Positions 1-10,611 of a stretch of DNA of 64,000 nt are shown here, piece after piece (positions within the stretch are counted from its first letter, which is position 1; each line of letters opens with the position of its first letter). Below the pieces are notes generated by a model. The model did not search any database, was not told the origin of the DNA, and saw only the letters and a program-made list of their open reading frames with translations. The stretch lies in the NCBI GenBank assembly GCA_039583875.1, contig CM077153.1:118168568-118232567 (forward strand), read 5' to 3'. The position numbers were made by a program, and so were the translations under genes. The stretch is from Platanthera guangdongensis (taxonomy: Eukaryota; Streptophyta; Magnoliopsida; Asparagales; Orchidaceae).

Positions 1-2
1 AA

Positions 3-899
3 AAGTTTGCAAAACTTATGCAAGGTCAATTTGAGATGAGTAGTATGGGAGAGCTGAAGTTTTTCTTGGGTCTCCAAGTTAAACAGACTGAGAGTGGTTT
101 ATCCATTTGTCAGTCTAAGTTCACCCTAGAACTCATAAGGAAGTATGGTATGGATTCATCCAGTACCATGAAGACTCCTATGGGGTCAAGTATGTCTCTT
201 AGCAAGGATGATACAGGGAAACCTGTAGATGAAACCTTGTATAGAGGGATAGTTGGCTCCCTATTATACTTGACTGCTAGTAGACCAGATATCATGTATG
301 CTACATGTGTCTGTGCTAAGTATCAAGCCTGCCCTAAAGAGTCTCATTTGACTGCAGTCAAGAGAATATTGAGATATCTAAAGGGCACTCCCTATCTAGG
401 CCTCTGGTACCCTAGGAATGGGGATTTTGATCTAACAGGTTATTCAGATGCAGACTTTGCAGGATGCAAAGAAGATAGAAAAAGTACTACTGGAACCTGT
501 CAATTCCTAGGTGAGAGACTAATTTCATGGAGTAGTAAAAAGCAAACAAGTGTGGCTATCTCCACTGCAGAATCAGAGTATGTGGCTGCAGGAAGTTGTT
601 GTGCTCAACTTCTTTGGATACAACATCAGCTAGAGGACTATGAATTTCAGGTAAGTAGAACTCCACTCTTTTGTGATTCTACTAATGCTATTTCAATAGC
701 TAATAATCCTGTATCTCATAGTAGAACAAAACATATTGAAATTAAATATCATTTTCTTAGGGAGCATGTAGAAAGAGAAGATATTTTACTTGAATATGTT
801 AAAACTGATAATCAAGTAGCTGATATGTTTACTAAGCCCCTAGAAGAAGCTAAGTTCAATAGGTTTAAGATTGAACTAGGAATGATAAACTTAGAGTAA
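3..899 (+). CDS. pol: Copia-1 pol, C-terminal part: end of reverse transcriptase and RNase H
   Basis: The frame is open from the left edge of the window to the stop at 897-899, so this is the 3' end of a polyprotein gene. It starts in the RT connection region ([19 protein letters not shown]) and continues through [18 protein letters not shown]. The copia-type RNase H follows, with the motifs YSDADFAGC, DRKSTTGTCQFLG, STAESEYVAA, FCDSTNAI and TKHIEIKYHFLRE, and it ends in DMFTKPL. In this family the domain removes the RNA strand during reverse transcription inside the virus-like particle. No stop or frameshift is seen in this part. The family assignment is secure; activity cannot be judged because the catalytic RT core is outside the window. 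Confidence 0.93.
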   Translation, partial: KFAKLMQGQFEMSSMGELKFFLGLQVKQTESGLSICQSKFTLELIRKYGMDSSSTMKTPMGSSMSLSKDDTGKPVDETLYRGIVGSLLYLTASRPDIMYATCVCAKYQACPKESHLTAVKRILRYLKGTPYLGLWYPRNGDFDLTGYSDADFAGCKEDRKSTTGTCQFLGERLISWSSKKQTSVAISTAESEYVAAGSCCAQLLWIQHQLEDYEFQVSRTPLFCDSTNAISIANNPVSHSRTKHIEIKYHFLREHVEREDILLEYVKTDNQVADMFTKPLEEAKFNRFKIELGMINLE

Positions 900-932
900 G
901 TTTATATTATTGGAAATTGGCTAAGTCAAAAG

Positions 933-1262
933 GTGTCGACACATAGAGGTTTCTGTGTCGACACAGAAAAGTGGTGTCGACACTTCAGGAAAAAGGTGTC
1001 GACACATCTAGGAAGTTGGTGTCGACACTTCTGAATATTAGTGTCGACACATGTCAAGTAGGTGTCGACACATCCAAAGTGGTGTCGACACTTAAGTTTT
1101 ACTCAGAATTCTCTAAGTAAAGTCTCGACTATGTGTCGAGTTATGTGGTGTCGACACATAAACAAGTGTCGACACATAAAATCTGTTGACTAAACTTGTG
1201 TCGACACATATGTGTTGAGACATTATAAGTCAGTGTCGACACTTATTGCCAGTGTCGACACA
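933..1262. repeat. Array of the palindrome GTGTCGACAC between pol and the next ORF of Copia-1
   Basis: The 10-nt perfect palindrome GTGTCGACAC occurs about 13 times (for example 933-942, 955-964, 974-983, 996-1005, 1019-1028, 1041-1050, 1062-1071). The spacing is about 20 nt over the first eight copies and looser after that. Two more copies or near copies lie at about 1331 and 1371. The same word fills the upstream part of this element's LTR. The array ends about 45 nt before a TATA box. It contains no coding signal. Confidence 0.95.
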
Positions 1263-1307
1263 ATTTAAGTTAGCTGTCCCGCCTGTTCATCTTCAAAATT
1301 AGAAAGG

Positions 1308-1315
1308 TATAAATA
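1308..1315 (+). promoter_or_regulatory. TATA box (TATAAATA) upstream of the Copia-1 downstream ORF
   Basis: TATAAATA lies in a good context (AGGTATAAATAGGG), 98 nt before the ATG at 1413 and just after the palindrome array. The array plus TATA layout repeats that of the LTRs in this window. This suggests, as inference, a private promoter for the downstream ORF. Confidence 0.6.
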
Positions 1316-1412
1316 GGGTTTTGCCTTTGTTTGTCGACACGCTTTCAAAGTTTCGAGACCAAACTTCTGTGTCGACACCTCTCTTCTCTCAAGACAAATT
1401 CTACAAACCCTA

Positions 1413-4241
1413 ATGGCGCCTAAGCTTGAGGAGAATGTCAACGAAGGATACGAGCTGGTGCGCGGTGCTTTTGAGGATGCCGATCAAGAAATTAGGGCTG
1501 TCGTAACCCTAGTTGCCGATTCAGGATTGGAATATCTTGTTTCTGAACCTTCTAAGATATGGAAGAAAGAGGTACTTGAATTCCTCAATGGAGCTGAAGT
1601 GGACGAATCTGGATACAAGATCAAATCCAGAGTTCATGGAACAAAGGTTAAGATTTCACCAAAGAGCTTGAGGAAGGTGCTTCAATTGCCAAGAACTAAA
1701 GAGGAAGATGAGGTTACTGCTACAAAGACCAGGGAAGCTCTAACCTGGTGTGGACTAGACTCTAAGATGAAGATTGGTTCTGTTTTCAATAGAAAAGGCA
1801 TGAACAATCAAGGCAAATTCATGTCTGAGATAGTTGACAAGGTAATTTTAAGCAAGCCAGGAGGGCATGACAGAGTGTCTGCCTCTATGTTTAATATTAT
1901 GACCAGAATTATCTTCACTCTAAGAACTGATTGGTCTGTTAAAGTATTTGAGAAAATCAAGGAAAGCTTGAAGAAGCCCAACCTGGGCAGAATTTTAAGT
2001 CTATACCTTGCTGGCAGTATTCCAGAGGTAATGAGTACTGCTGCTGGAAGCAAAATAAATCACATGAGAAAAATGGACATGAGGTTATTCTCTAGATGGG
2101 ACAGGGTGTTGACTAAGGAGATGCCAACCCCTGAAAAGATAGTTTCTGAGAAGGAGATTCCACCAAAGAAGAAGAGGAAGACTGCTCCAGTGGCACAAGA
2201 GTCCACTAGCAGCTCTGAAAGTGAAGAGCATGTTGTCTTCTCATCTGATGAGAATGTAGAAGAGCCTGCTGTGAAATCTCCTGCTCCTCAAGATGCTGCT
2301 GAGATCCAGGGGGAGCTACCTCAAGCAAACCCCATACACAAGGATCAAAGCCAGGGGGAGCTTCCAGTTGTAGATGAACCCACTACACTGGAAAGTGAAC
2401 AAGCAACCAACATTATCCTAGAGGTAATCACTGAACTCAATACTTTAGAATTTCCTATGGAAGATACTGATTTGTCTGATGTTCATCAGCAAACTCAGCT
2501 GGATAACCAAGTCCCAGATGCTGTCTTGGAAGACACATCTGTTGCAGCTCCAATAGTTCCTGATCCAGTGGTTGAAGAGCCAAGAATTTCTCCAGCTCAG
2601 TCTCCAACAGAATACACAATGGAAGATTTGTTTCTCAATCTAGATCAAGAGTATTTTGATAAAGAAACTGCTGCTGAAAAGGAGAATGCTCCAGTTGAGG
2701 GGGAGCAAGTTATACTTGTTGAAGAGCCTGTAAGGCATGAGACTGACAAGCCCCAACCTGTTGAAGAACTACCAAAGGAAAGGGTCGATATAGCCAGCTC
2801 CTCAGCATCTGAAGATGAGGAGGCTGTAAGGGCTAGGAAAAAGAAAATTTATGTCTTCAAAAGAAGGAGTCAAAGTTATAAGAAGGCTCTACAATCTATT
2901 GCACCACAGCCTATAGTTCAGCAAACACCATCAGTTAATAATAGTGCTTTAATGGTGGCAATGCAAATTAAACTGGATGAGCACAGATAGGCAATTGAGA
3001 AGTATGTAGATGAAGGGCAGAAATCTTTGCAATTTGATCTGGCCCAAGATATCAAGTCAATAAGATTTGAAATGAATCTTAACAAAAAGGATATGACAGG
3101 CTGCTTCCACAAAGGTGGAAATGCAGTGGTGTACTTGGCCACACACCAGGAGAAGATAAAAGCACAGGTGGATGACATAGCTGTGAAGCAAGGTTATGTT
3201 CTTGAAAATCAGATAAGAATGAATGACAACCTTACTGCATCCCACAATGCAATAGTCACAGAACTGAAGAATCTAGCTACAGGACAGACTCCAGCTATAG
3301 CAAAGGCAGAATTTGACAAAGTATTCCAGGAAGAACTCACTGCTGTTAAGACTGCCATTCAAGAATCTCAGAAGATCATCTCTGAAAAACTCCAAAGGTT
3401 AAGACCTTTCTACAGGGATGGAGTTAATTATCTCAATGCTCAAGTGAGATTTCAAAAAGATGACTTAAGGGATCATATTGAAAGAGAAGTCATAAAGGGG
3501 GAGAGGGTTTTAGTCAAGGCCAGCTCTGATCATGCCAAATGGATATCAAATTCTATCAGAGCTACCCTGGGTTATCCTCCTCTTTGTGATGATGATAATG
3601 TGGCAGAATCTGGAATTCATCCTGCCTATCTAAGAGGGGAGCAAGCTGAAGTGGCTCAAGTCATCTACCCTCCTCCAGATTTTGACATGATACATGCTGA
3701 TGTACAGTCTATGTATAGCCCACCTAGGGGCAAGGACAATATTATTATTGAAAAATTTGTTCAGCCTGTCTCTGAAGCTTTACAGGAAGCCATCTTGAAG
3801 GAGCAAGCTGAAGAGGAAACCAGATTATCTAAGAAGAGGTTTAGGGAACAAGCTGAACAAAGACCAGATTTTGAGCAATGGAGCCCTACCTCTAGAAACA
3901 TTATATTAACTGCCTGGAAAGCTGCTAAGGATAACATTCAAGACAGGAACAAATGGTTTTCTGAAACTGAATGGAGGAAACATGAATCAAGACAGGAGGC
4001 AATAATTCAATACAGAAGGAAGGCCAAGATGGGAAAGCTACCTCCTACTGCTCAGGAGCCTAGCAAGTACTTTCCAAAGCCATACCATTATTTTGAAAGG
4101 CAGAAGATTAAAGCAGAAGAGCTTAAGAAGAAAGACTTGAAAGGCAAGAAGCCTGCTGATGCAAAAGTTGCTGATGCTCCTGTTCAAGCTAAGGTTCAAC
4201 CTGGCAAAGGAATAGTGATTAAGGAGCCAGAACAGAATTAG
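1413..4241 (+). CDS. Copia-1 ORF after pol (env-position protein), interrupted by one in-frame UAG
   Basis: The ATG at 1413 opens a 525-codon frame ending in UAG at 2988-2990. The same frame then stays open to 4241, so the whole product would be about 940 residues. The first 230 residues form a folded domain (KIWKKEVLEFLNGA, KISPKSLRKVLQLP, LFSRWDRV). It aligns by eye with the start of the Copia-2 ORF at 18519 and resembles the domain known as putative plant transposon protein. A basic stretch (PPKKKRKT) that looks like a nuclear localisation signal follows. After it come long acidic, Pro/Glu-rich sequence, a coiled-coil-like segment, and a Lys-rich tail. I see no signal peptide or convincing membrane helix. 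SIRE literature calls this position envelope-like, but the sequence gives no direct support for an envelope. Confidence 0.8.
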
Positions 4242-4550
4242 ATTTAAAATTTTCTTGAAGTTTATTTTGTAACCTTTTTGATGTAAAACATTTTGTGAAC
4301 TTCTGGAAATAAATATGACAGATATTAGAACAATGTGTTATATGTTAAAAATATTTCATATTTGTTATGTGATGATGTCTATGTCTATTTCATATTTGTT
4401 CTGTGATGATGTATTTGTATACATGTGTGATTAATACATGTTTATGTTTACCCTGCTACATATAATCCTGCTTTACATCATTTTGTAATTTAATTATGAA
4501 TGATGTATATCATTGACTAAGGGTTATGACTTCTCCAAATAGGGGGAGAT
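4242..4550 (+). other. Copia-1 3' untranslated region and polypurine tract
   Basis: This is an AT-rich non-coding stretch between the last ORF and the LTR. The polypurine tract AGGGGGAGA is at 4541-4549, one T before the LTR start TGTTGG. It is the expected primer site for plus-strand DNA synthesis. Copia-2 and Copia-3 have the same tract and the same one-base spacing. Confidence 0.9.
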
Positions 4551-4688
4551 TGTTGGGTATATTGGTCCAAATGTACCTGATTTGAAGAAGCCTCACCAAA
4601 CTCAATGATATACATCAAAATGTATTTGATGTATTTTGAGTTACTTGTGCAGGTTAAGTATTTGCAGGACTGAAGCAAAAAGTTTCTA

Positions 4689-5578
4689 AGTCCATATGTC
4701 GACACCCAGATGGAAAGTGTCGACACTTAAGAAGACTTGTGTCGACACCCAGGCAAGCAGTGTCGACACTTGGAGTCATTGTGTCGACACCAGGGATGCT
4801 GAGTCGACACCAGACAGAAAGTGTCGACACAAGGAGCTGTGTCGACACTCAGTGAAGAAAAGACTGTGAAGTTGTGTCGATACTTAACAGTTGTGTCGAC
4901 ACCCAGTGAAGCTGTGTCTACACCAGAAAGTGTCGACACTTGGAGGTTGTGTCGACACTCAGCAAAAGTCTGCAGAGACTAAGTACAAGTGTCGACACCC
5001 AGAACAATGTGTCGACACTCAACAGAAGAGTCAACACTGGAAGTAAGTGTCGACACCCAGAACAATGTGTCGACACTTAGCTGAAGACTCAACACTTGAA
5101 GAAAGAGTCGACACAAGGAGCTGTGTCGACACTTAGCAAAGAACAGCAAAGTTCAACAAATTATTCTAAGTACAAGTGTCGACACTATGGGAATGTGTCG
5201 ACACTCAGCTGAAGTCTCAACAAGAAGAAGAATGTGTCGACACAAGGAGCTGTGTCGACACTCAACAAGTATCAACATGAAGATGTGTCGACACCAAGAA
5301 GCAGTGTCGACACTTAACAGATTCAACATAAGGAGATGTGTCGACACAAAGGTGTTGTGTCGACACTTAGAAGAATTCAGCAAAATTCTGAAGAACAAGT
5401 ACTTGTGTCGACACTCAATCTCAGTGTCGACACATGAAGAAGAAGTAGTGTCGAGATAAAGAATCAACAACACAAGGAGTTGTGTCGACACCTTGTAGAC
5501 TAGTGTCAACACTTAGACAACATGTGTCGACACTTGGTCTATAAGTGTCGACACTTAAAGACAGAAAGTCTCGACACT
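4689..5578. repeat. GTGTCGACAC palindrome array in the Copia-1 LTR
   Basis: I count about 27 exact copies of GTGTCGACAC plus several one-base variants in 0.9 kb, roughly one every 30 nt. The DNA between copies is variable and often A/G-rich (such as AAGGAGCT or CCCAGAACAAT). The centre of each copy is the six-base palindrome GTCGAC. Long reading frames that cross this block are translations of the repeat, not genes. Confidence 0.95.
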
Positions 5579-6142
5579 ATCAGACAGTTAGAGAACTTTC
5601 AAGAACTGACTGGATGACTTGACAGCTGCCATTCCAGCCGGTCTACAGCACCTGTCAGAGTTGTCAGAATTCAGTTATGGACCGGACCAGCCGGTTACCA
5701 TGAAGAAGGCCTACAAATAGGTCTATGCTGTCTACAGAAGTGATTGATCAACAAGTTGTTGAAGAGATTGAACACAAGTCCAAGTTCAGATTTAAAGTAG
5801 ATCTAGCTATCAAGTGAAGATCTAAGAAGTTGGAGAGAGAGAGCTCCATCCAAGAAATCAGCTGTTGGAACCCAGCTGAGAAGAAGGGTTGAGAGTTATT
5901 CTGGATCTTAAGAAGCAGAGATCAAGGATCAAATGCAGAAGGAGTCAGTCTTATTGAGTTCTACTTTCAAGAAGCTTTGAAGAAAGCTAAGTTAGATTGA
6001 TTCCAGCTGAGTTCTTCCAAGAACTCATCAAGAAACTCACAACTCCCCTCTCTAGTCTTTGGGTTGCTGAGTTAACAATTATATAATCATTTTTATCTTG
6101 TAGGATCCTTTGGATCTGAGTTTTGTACGCCTGTAATTATAA

Positions 6143-6255
6143 AGGCTGAGTGTAGGGCTTTAAGAGCCTGAGTGTAGTAGATTGGAATCTCTGAGTGTAG
6201 GCCTTTTGTGGCTGAGTGTAGGCCTTTGTGGCTGAGTGTAGGCTTTGAGGAAAAG
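6143..6255 (+). repeat. Short tandem repeat, unit about GGCTGAGTGTAGGCCTTTGT
   Basis: CTGAGTGTAG recurs five times at about 20 to 30 nt spacing in the downstream part of the Copia-1 LTR. A related but diverged GCCGAGTGGTAGG series is found in LTR fragment H at about 33930-34200, so the repeat is an old trait of this LTR lineage. Confidence 0.75.
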
Positions 6256-6561
6256 CTGAGTTATAGGGCCTTGGGCCTGAGGTGTAGGAACCTGTTTTGG
6301 GTTCTGAGTTAGTGAAGAAGTTTGGCCGAATCTAGTACACTGCTAGATAGGCGAAGGGGGAAAGTGGATGTACCCAAAGCTTGGGGAACCAATATAAAAC
6401 GCTGTGTCTGCTGTGTGTTTGTGAACTGCTGTGATTGCTGCATATGTGCTGTGATAAATTAGACATAAGTCTATGTTATTAACTGATTGCTGCCATAAAA
6501 GTCAAAAAGAATTTGGTCACCTATTCACCCCCCTCTAGGTGTTTAGGTACTATATCTTTCA

Positions 6562-7385
6562 GCAAGGGAAGGAAAGGAGGAAGGTGGAAATCCGCTGCTG
6601 AAAGAGCTGCGGAGTGTGGATTGAAGATCCGAGTTCGGATTCGTGGAGGCAACGCTGATACGGTGATTTCCATCCGGCTGATTCATGGCTCCGTATCGAT
6701 CTTCAAGGGTAACGATCTCATTCTTGGACATCGAAGTCCTTGCTTTATGCATGTGCATGGAATCCTCCACCAAGAGGTGGATCTTGGAAGTGATTTCTTA
6801 GTTGTGTCTGCATCTAGAGCCGAAAGACCATCAGGATTTAGGGGAGTACGACATAGACATGCTGTGTGAAGCCCATCTGGACGGGTAGTCTGGATTGTTG
6901 ATGATCATCGGTAAACCGGGGAAGACTCCATGGATTTGATGATATGAGATATATACTTTGCTTTGGATTGGATGGCTAATTGCAGGTGTTGATGCTTGAA
7001 TTGATTTGCTTGAGCGAAATGGAGGCTTGCTGCTAAAGGCCCTTGAAGGCCGTGCGAAGAAACATGGTTGGATTTCATGTGTGGTCGGTCTGTGTGCCGA
7101 TGTACGAAAATGTATTTGTGTAAAGAGAAACCTGTAAGGCCTTAAGGCCAGTGTGTGAGTTGTATACATTCCTGGTTTGGCTAAATAACTATGGAGTTTA
7201 TATAGTAGTGGAAATTCTCTGAGTTGAGTTCATGTTAACGTAAAATGCTGTGCTAGAATGGATTGAGTTAGGATTCAAGTAGATTTTGATTTCCACAAGT
7301 AATTCCGCCGCTTGTCTGTGATATATGGCGTGCGGCCCCGGCCGGATCAACCGTTATATGCCATGTGACAAGTGGGGGCATTACA
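6562..7385 (+). repeat. Gypsy-A 5' LTR, 3' portion only
   Basis: These 824 bp match 9794-10611 of the 3' LTR, with scattered substitutions and small indels (a few percent by eye). The LTR ends GGGGGCATTACA at 7385. The first half of the LTR lies to the left of Copia-1, outside the window. Confidence 0.93.
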
Positions 7386-7388
7386 AAG

Positions 7389-7400
7389 TGGTATCAGAGG
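7389..7400 (+). other. Gypsy-A primer binding site, initiator tRNA-Met type
   Basis: TGGTATCAGAGG starts three nucleotides after the LTR end. It matches the standard plant initiator tRNA-Met complement (TGGTATCAGAGC) except for the last base. It would prime minus-strand synthesis. Confidence 0.9.
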
Positions 7401-7550
7401 CAGGTTGAGATTGTTTGGGAGGAAGAACATAATTGAACTCATGAATGTCCACTAGGAATGTATGTCATGCACGTAAGGGGCATGAGTGTGTAGTCAATGT
7501 GTACTTACCATTATGACGTGGTTGATTAATGGTGTTTTGTATATTGCTAG

Positions 7551-8668
7551 GTGGCGAGGAGTGGTGCTGGGCAGTCAGAGCCCCAGCGATCTGCTGAGGG
7601 TGGTGATGGAGACGGTGCTTGCAGTGCTACAGGCAAAGCCTGCAGGAGTACCAGTACAGACTGGTGCAAGGCAAGAGCGTGCTGCAGTTGTGGCAGAGGA
7701 GCAAGCAACAAATAGGACATTAAAAAGCTTTATGGAGTTTCATCCACCTACGTTTGGTGGGGCGATATCCCCAATGCATGCGAAAGACTGGTTAGCTCGA
7801 GTAAAGAGGATCCTGACTGCAATCAGGACTGCAGAGGAGCAGAAAGTGACCTTAGCCACTTTTCTGCTGGAAGGAGATGCAAGACTGTGGTGGGATGAGA
7901 TGGAGATACATCACTTGGCAGGTCGAGGTTTAGCGGAGGTTGCAATCGAGGAATTCTCCATATTGTTTCTCGCCAAGTATATGCCGGTGTCGCAGTGGAT
8001 TGAGATGGAGAATGAGTTTCAATGCCTGGTACAGTGTGAGGCTGATATTGATACGTACCTGCATGAGTTTACCAAACTGGGGAGATATGCGGGGTATACC
8101 TTCGCGGAGGAAGCGCGAAAGGCGAATCGCTTTTATGAGGGACTGCGGGATGAGTTGAGGTTGGTCCTCCCGAGTTTAGTGAACCAAGGCTTCCAAGCGT
8201 TGGTTGATACAACCCGTGCCTTGGAAAACGATTTGAAGCGGGTACAGGAGATAAATAGACTCGCTATGGAAAAGCCAGTGTTTAAAGTACCACACTCGGA
8301 GCAGTCAGAGTTTAGAAGACAAGAAAAGAAAACGTTTCGACCTGTTGAATCAACTCCGTCGACTGTTTCTTCGGGGGCAACGCATGGGCAAGGATTTGTT
8401 GATACACATATATCTTATAACTGCGGGGAAGCATGGACATATTGTTAAATTTTGTTGGAAGACTCCTGCGGGAAGTGAGAAAAGGATAGGTGTGTCGTAT
8501 AAAGACAACGGGAAAGCAGTGGCCGAATCATCTACATCCTGGATGCAACCTCGATTGCATAATTTAGAAGTGCAAGAGCTGCAAAGCTCACTTAGTGAAA
8601 TTCAGCCTCGAGTGTTTAATTTGGCTCTTACGCGAGAGATGCAAAATCGGGAGGCTGAGCGAAAGTAA
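7551..8668 (+). pseudogene. gag: Gypsy-A gag, frameshifted
   Basis: The main readable frame (about 7600-8448) holds a retrotransposon gag domain. Its motifs are FHPPTFGGAISPMHAKDWL, RLWWDEM, FLAKYMP, FLHEF-like YLHEFTKL and the FYEGLRDELR segment. A CCHC zinc knuckle follows but is split by a one-base frameshift at about 8422-8430: YNCG is read in one frame and KHGHIVKFC in the next. The frame from about 8430 then stays open to 8668. The natural start is probably the GTGGCGAGG at 7551, where families of this type have ATGGCGAGG, and this stretch is in yet another frame from the main domain. So the start codon is lost and at least two frameshifts are present. Gag would form the particle and bind RNA. 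Confidence 0.85.
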
Positions 8669-9025
8669 GGATAGTGACTTGTATCACTTGGATGATGTGC
8701 ATATTGGATATGATGACTAACTAGTAATGTGAATCCAGAGAATGTACCTATTGAGGATATTCTTATACATATAATGTTGTATATGTTGTGTTCCATGTTG
8801 AAATGTTGGTGCACGCTTGGTGAAATTGAAGTGATCGATCGCTTGTTTGAGGGTATTTATAATGTTTGTAGCTAGAGATCACTAGATAAAACTGTGGATT
8901 CTTTGGTATATGTGGAGGTTGTCCAATACAAAGGTTATTGTAACCTATTAGTTTGCTGTCATAATAGTTTGGTTGCTCTTTTCTGTGTAATTTCGTGGAC
9001 GAAATTTCTTGAAGGAGGGTAGGAT
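8669..9025 (+). other. Non-coding remnant with 3' purine-rich tract of Gypsy-A
   Basis: There is no coding signal. This is where pol should be, so it marks the internal deletion. The last part (GACGAAATTTCTTGAAGGAGGGTAGGAT) is the gypsy pre-LTR sequence with a purine-rich tract at about 9011-9024, next to the LTR start at 9026. Confidence 0.75.
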
Positions 9026-9061
9026 TGTAACAGCCCAAATTCGAGAAACAGGAAAATAATA

Positions 9062-9635
9062 GGTGACACGGCCTGTGATACGGGCGTGTTCCAGGGTGTG
9101 TCCTGCTTGGGTTGAGTGGTCGAGCGTGTGGTCGACGAATTTCGGTCAACGAATTCTTCGGGAGGTACACGCCCTGTGACACGTCCGCGTCGGGGTGCGT
9201 GACCTAGGGCGTGTCCTCCCCTGGTCGACGATTTTCTCTCGAGTAGTTGAGGTTGACGAATACTCGAGAAAGAGGGTACACGGCTTGTGACACGGGCATG
9301 TCACAGGACGTGTCCCGCTCATACATGAGTAGCTCTCATGTAGGTCGAAATGTACTCGAGTAGGTGGAAAAGTACTCGAGTAGGGGGGGTGACACGGGCG
9401 TGTCATCCCTGTGATACGGGCGTGTCCTATCTGGGTACTCGAGTAGTTGGTTTTCTCTCGAGTAAGTCCTCTCGAGTAGGTCTCAAGTGGGTTACACGCT
9501 CGTGTCACGGGCGTGACTAGGCTGACACGGGAGTGACATGGGCGTGTCACCTTGACGTGGATAAGTTTGGATGAGTCGGTTCATGTACCGCTTAAGGAAC
9601 ATGCCCTGTGACACGGACATGTCACAGGGTGTGTC
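9062..9635. repeat. Inverted-repeat array with core CACGGGCGTG in the Gypsy-A LTR
   Basis: About ten imperfect copies of TGTGACACGGGCGTGTCACA are present (arms TGTGACACG and CGTGTCACA around GG). They are mixed with ACTCGAGTAG-type palindromes and GTCGACGAAT words. Many copies show C-to-T or G-to-A changes in CG steps (ATACGGGCGTG, CACGGGCATG), as expected of methylated DNA. Confidence 0.9.
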
Positions 9636-9718
9636 GAGGCCGAAAGGTGATTTTTCAGAGATTTTGTGGCCATTCATTTCCCTATCCTGAATCCAAGGGC
9701 TGGGCTTTGTCCAGGTGC

Positions 9719-9726
9719 TTATATGG
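9719..9726 (+). promoter_or_regulatory. Gypsy-A LTR TATA box
   Basis: TTATATGG lies about 85 nt downstream of the palindrome array, in a position fitting the U3/R boundary of the LTR. No transcript data are available, so this is a sequence call only. Confidence 0.55.
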
Positions 9727-10611
9727 ACGAGAGCTGAGAGTAATTCCCCTTTATCTTCATCTTCTTCTTCTCCATCTTATTTCCAGAGAGAGGGCAAGGG
9801 AAGGAAGGAGGAAATCTGCTGCTGGAAGAGCTGCGGAGTGTGGATTGAAGATCCGAGTTCGGATTCGTGGAGGCAACGCTTAGACGGTGATTTCCATCCG
9901 GCTGATTCATGGCTCCGAAGTGATCTTCAAGGATAACGATCTCCTTCTTGGACATCGAAGTCCTTGATTTATGCATGTGCATGGAATCCTCCACCAAGAG
10001 GTGGATCTCGGAAGTGATTCCTTGGTTGTGTCTGCATCTAGAGCCGGAAGACCATCTGGATTTAGGGGAGTACGGCATAGGCATGTTGTGTGAAGCCCAT
10101 ATGGACGGGTAGTCTGGATTGGTGATGATCATGGGTAAACTGGAGAAGACTCCATGGATTTGATGCTATGAGATATATACTTTGCTTTGGATTGGATGAC
10201 TAATTGCAGTTGTTGATGCTTGAATTGATTTGCTTGAGCGGAATGGAGGCTTGCTGCTAAAGGCTCTTGAAGGCCGTGCAAAGAAACGTGGTTGGATTTC
10301 ATGTGTGGCCGGCCTGTGTGCCGATGTACAAAAATGTATTTGTGTAAAGAGAAACCTGTAAGGCCTTAACGCCAGTGTGTGTGAGTTGTATACATTCCTG
10401 GTTTGGCTATATAACTGTGGAGTTTATATAGTAGTGGACATTCTCTGAGTTGAGTTCATGTTAACGTAAAATGCTGCGCTAGAATGGATTGAGTTAGGAT
10501 GCGAGTAGATTTTGATTTCCACAAGTAATTCCGCCGCTTGTCCATGACATATGGCGTGGGGCCCCGACCGGACCCACTGTTATATGCCATGTGACGAGTG
10601 GGGGCATTACA

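Larger units (their letters stand above)
1..6561 (+). mobile_element. Copia-1: 3' part of a SIRE/Maximus-type Ty1/copia retrotransposon
   Basis: The order is end of RT, RNase H, a spacer with palindromes, a long ORF after pol, a purine tract and a 2.0-kb LTR. That order is characteristic of the SIRE/Maximus lineage. The 5' LTR, gag, protease and integrase lie outside the window. The LTR ends at 6561 in TTTCA and is followed directly by GCAAG, which also occurs at the matching point (9794-9798) of the other Gypsy-A LTR, so Copia-1 is inserted in the 5' LTR of Gypsy-A. The other copy of the target duplication is out of view. Confidence 0.93.
4551..6561 (+). repeat. Copia-1 3' LTR
   Basis: The LTR starts TGTTGGGTAT after the purine tract and ends TATCTTTCA, giving 2011 bp. 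It holds a long palindrome array (4689-5578), then a TATA-like CTACAAATAG at 5711-5720, a Ser/Lys-codon-like purine-rich stretch without ORF, short GAGTGTAGG repeats (about 6143-6255), and the motif CACCCCCCTCTAG near the 3' end. That motif is also present in the Copia-2, Copia-3 and H LTRs and marks them as one lineage. The partner LTR is outside the window. Confidence 0.93.
6562..10611 (+). mobile_element. Gypsy-A: gag-only Ty3/gypsy derivative, split by Copia-1
   Basis: A 5' LTR remnant (6562-7385), a tRNA-Met primer site (7389-7400), a damaged gag and a complete 3' LTR (9026-10611) are present. Only about 340 nt separate the end of gag from the 3' purine-rich region, so protease, RT, RNase H and integrase are missing. 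The sequence before the 3' LTR (TTCGTGGACGAAATTTC...GGAGGG) resembles the end of the coding region of Tekay/Del-like chromoviruses. The element is therefore most likely a large-deletion, non-autonomous member of that group. It lies directly against the Gypsy-B RT gene. Confidence 0.88.
9026..10611 (+). repeat. Gypsy-A 3' LTR (complete)
   Basis: This LTR of 1586 bp starts TGTAACAGCCC and ends GGGGGCATTACA. It contains a palindrome array (9062-9635), a TATA box at 9719-9726 and, after 9794, the sequence shared with the 5' LTR remnant. The base following it starts the Gypsy-B RT sequence. Confidence 0.94.

Noticed and set aside
4517..5512. Several overlapping reading frames on both strands across the GTGTCGACAC array (peptides rich in CRHS or VDT).
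   Set aside because: They are translations of the palindrome repeat in different frames, with no start context or known domain.
4689..5578. CRISPR-like array of short repeats with variable spacers.
   Set aside because: Repeats are only 10 nt and palindromic, spacing is irregular, the DNA is plant LTR sequence and no cas genes exist.
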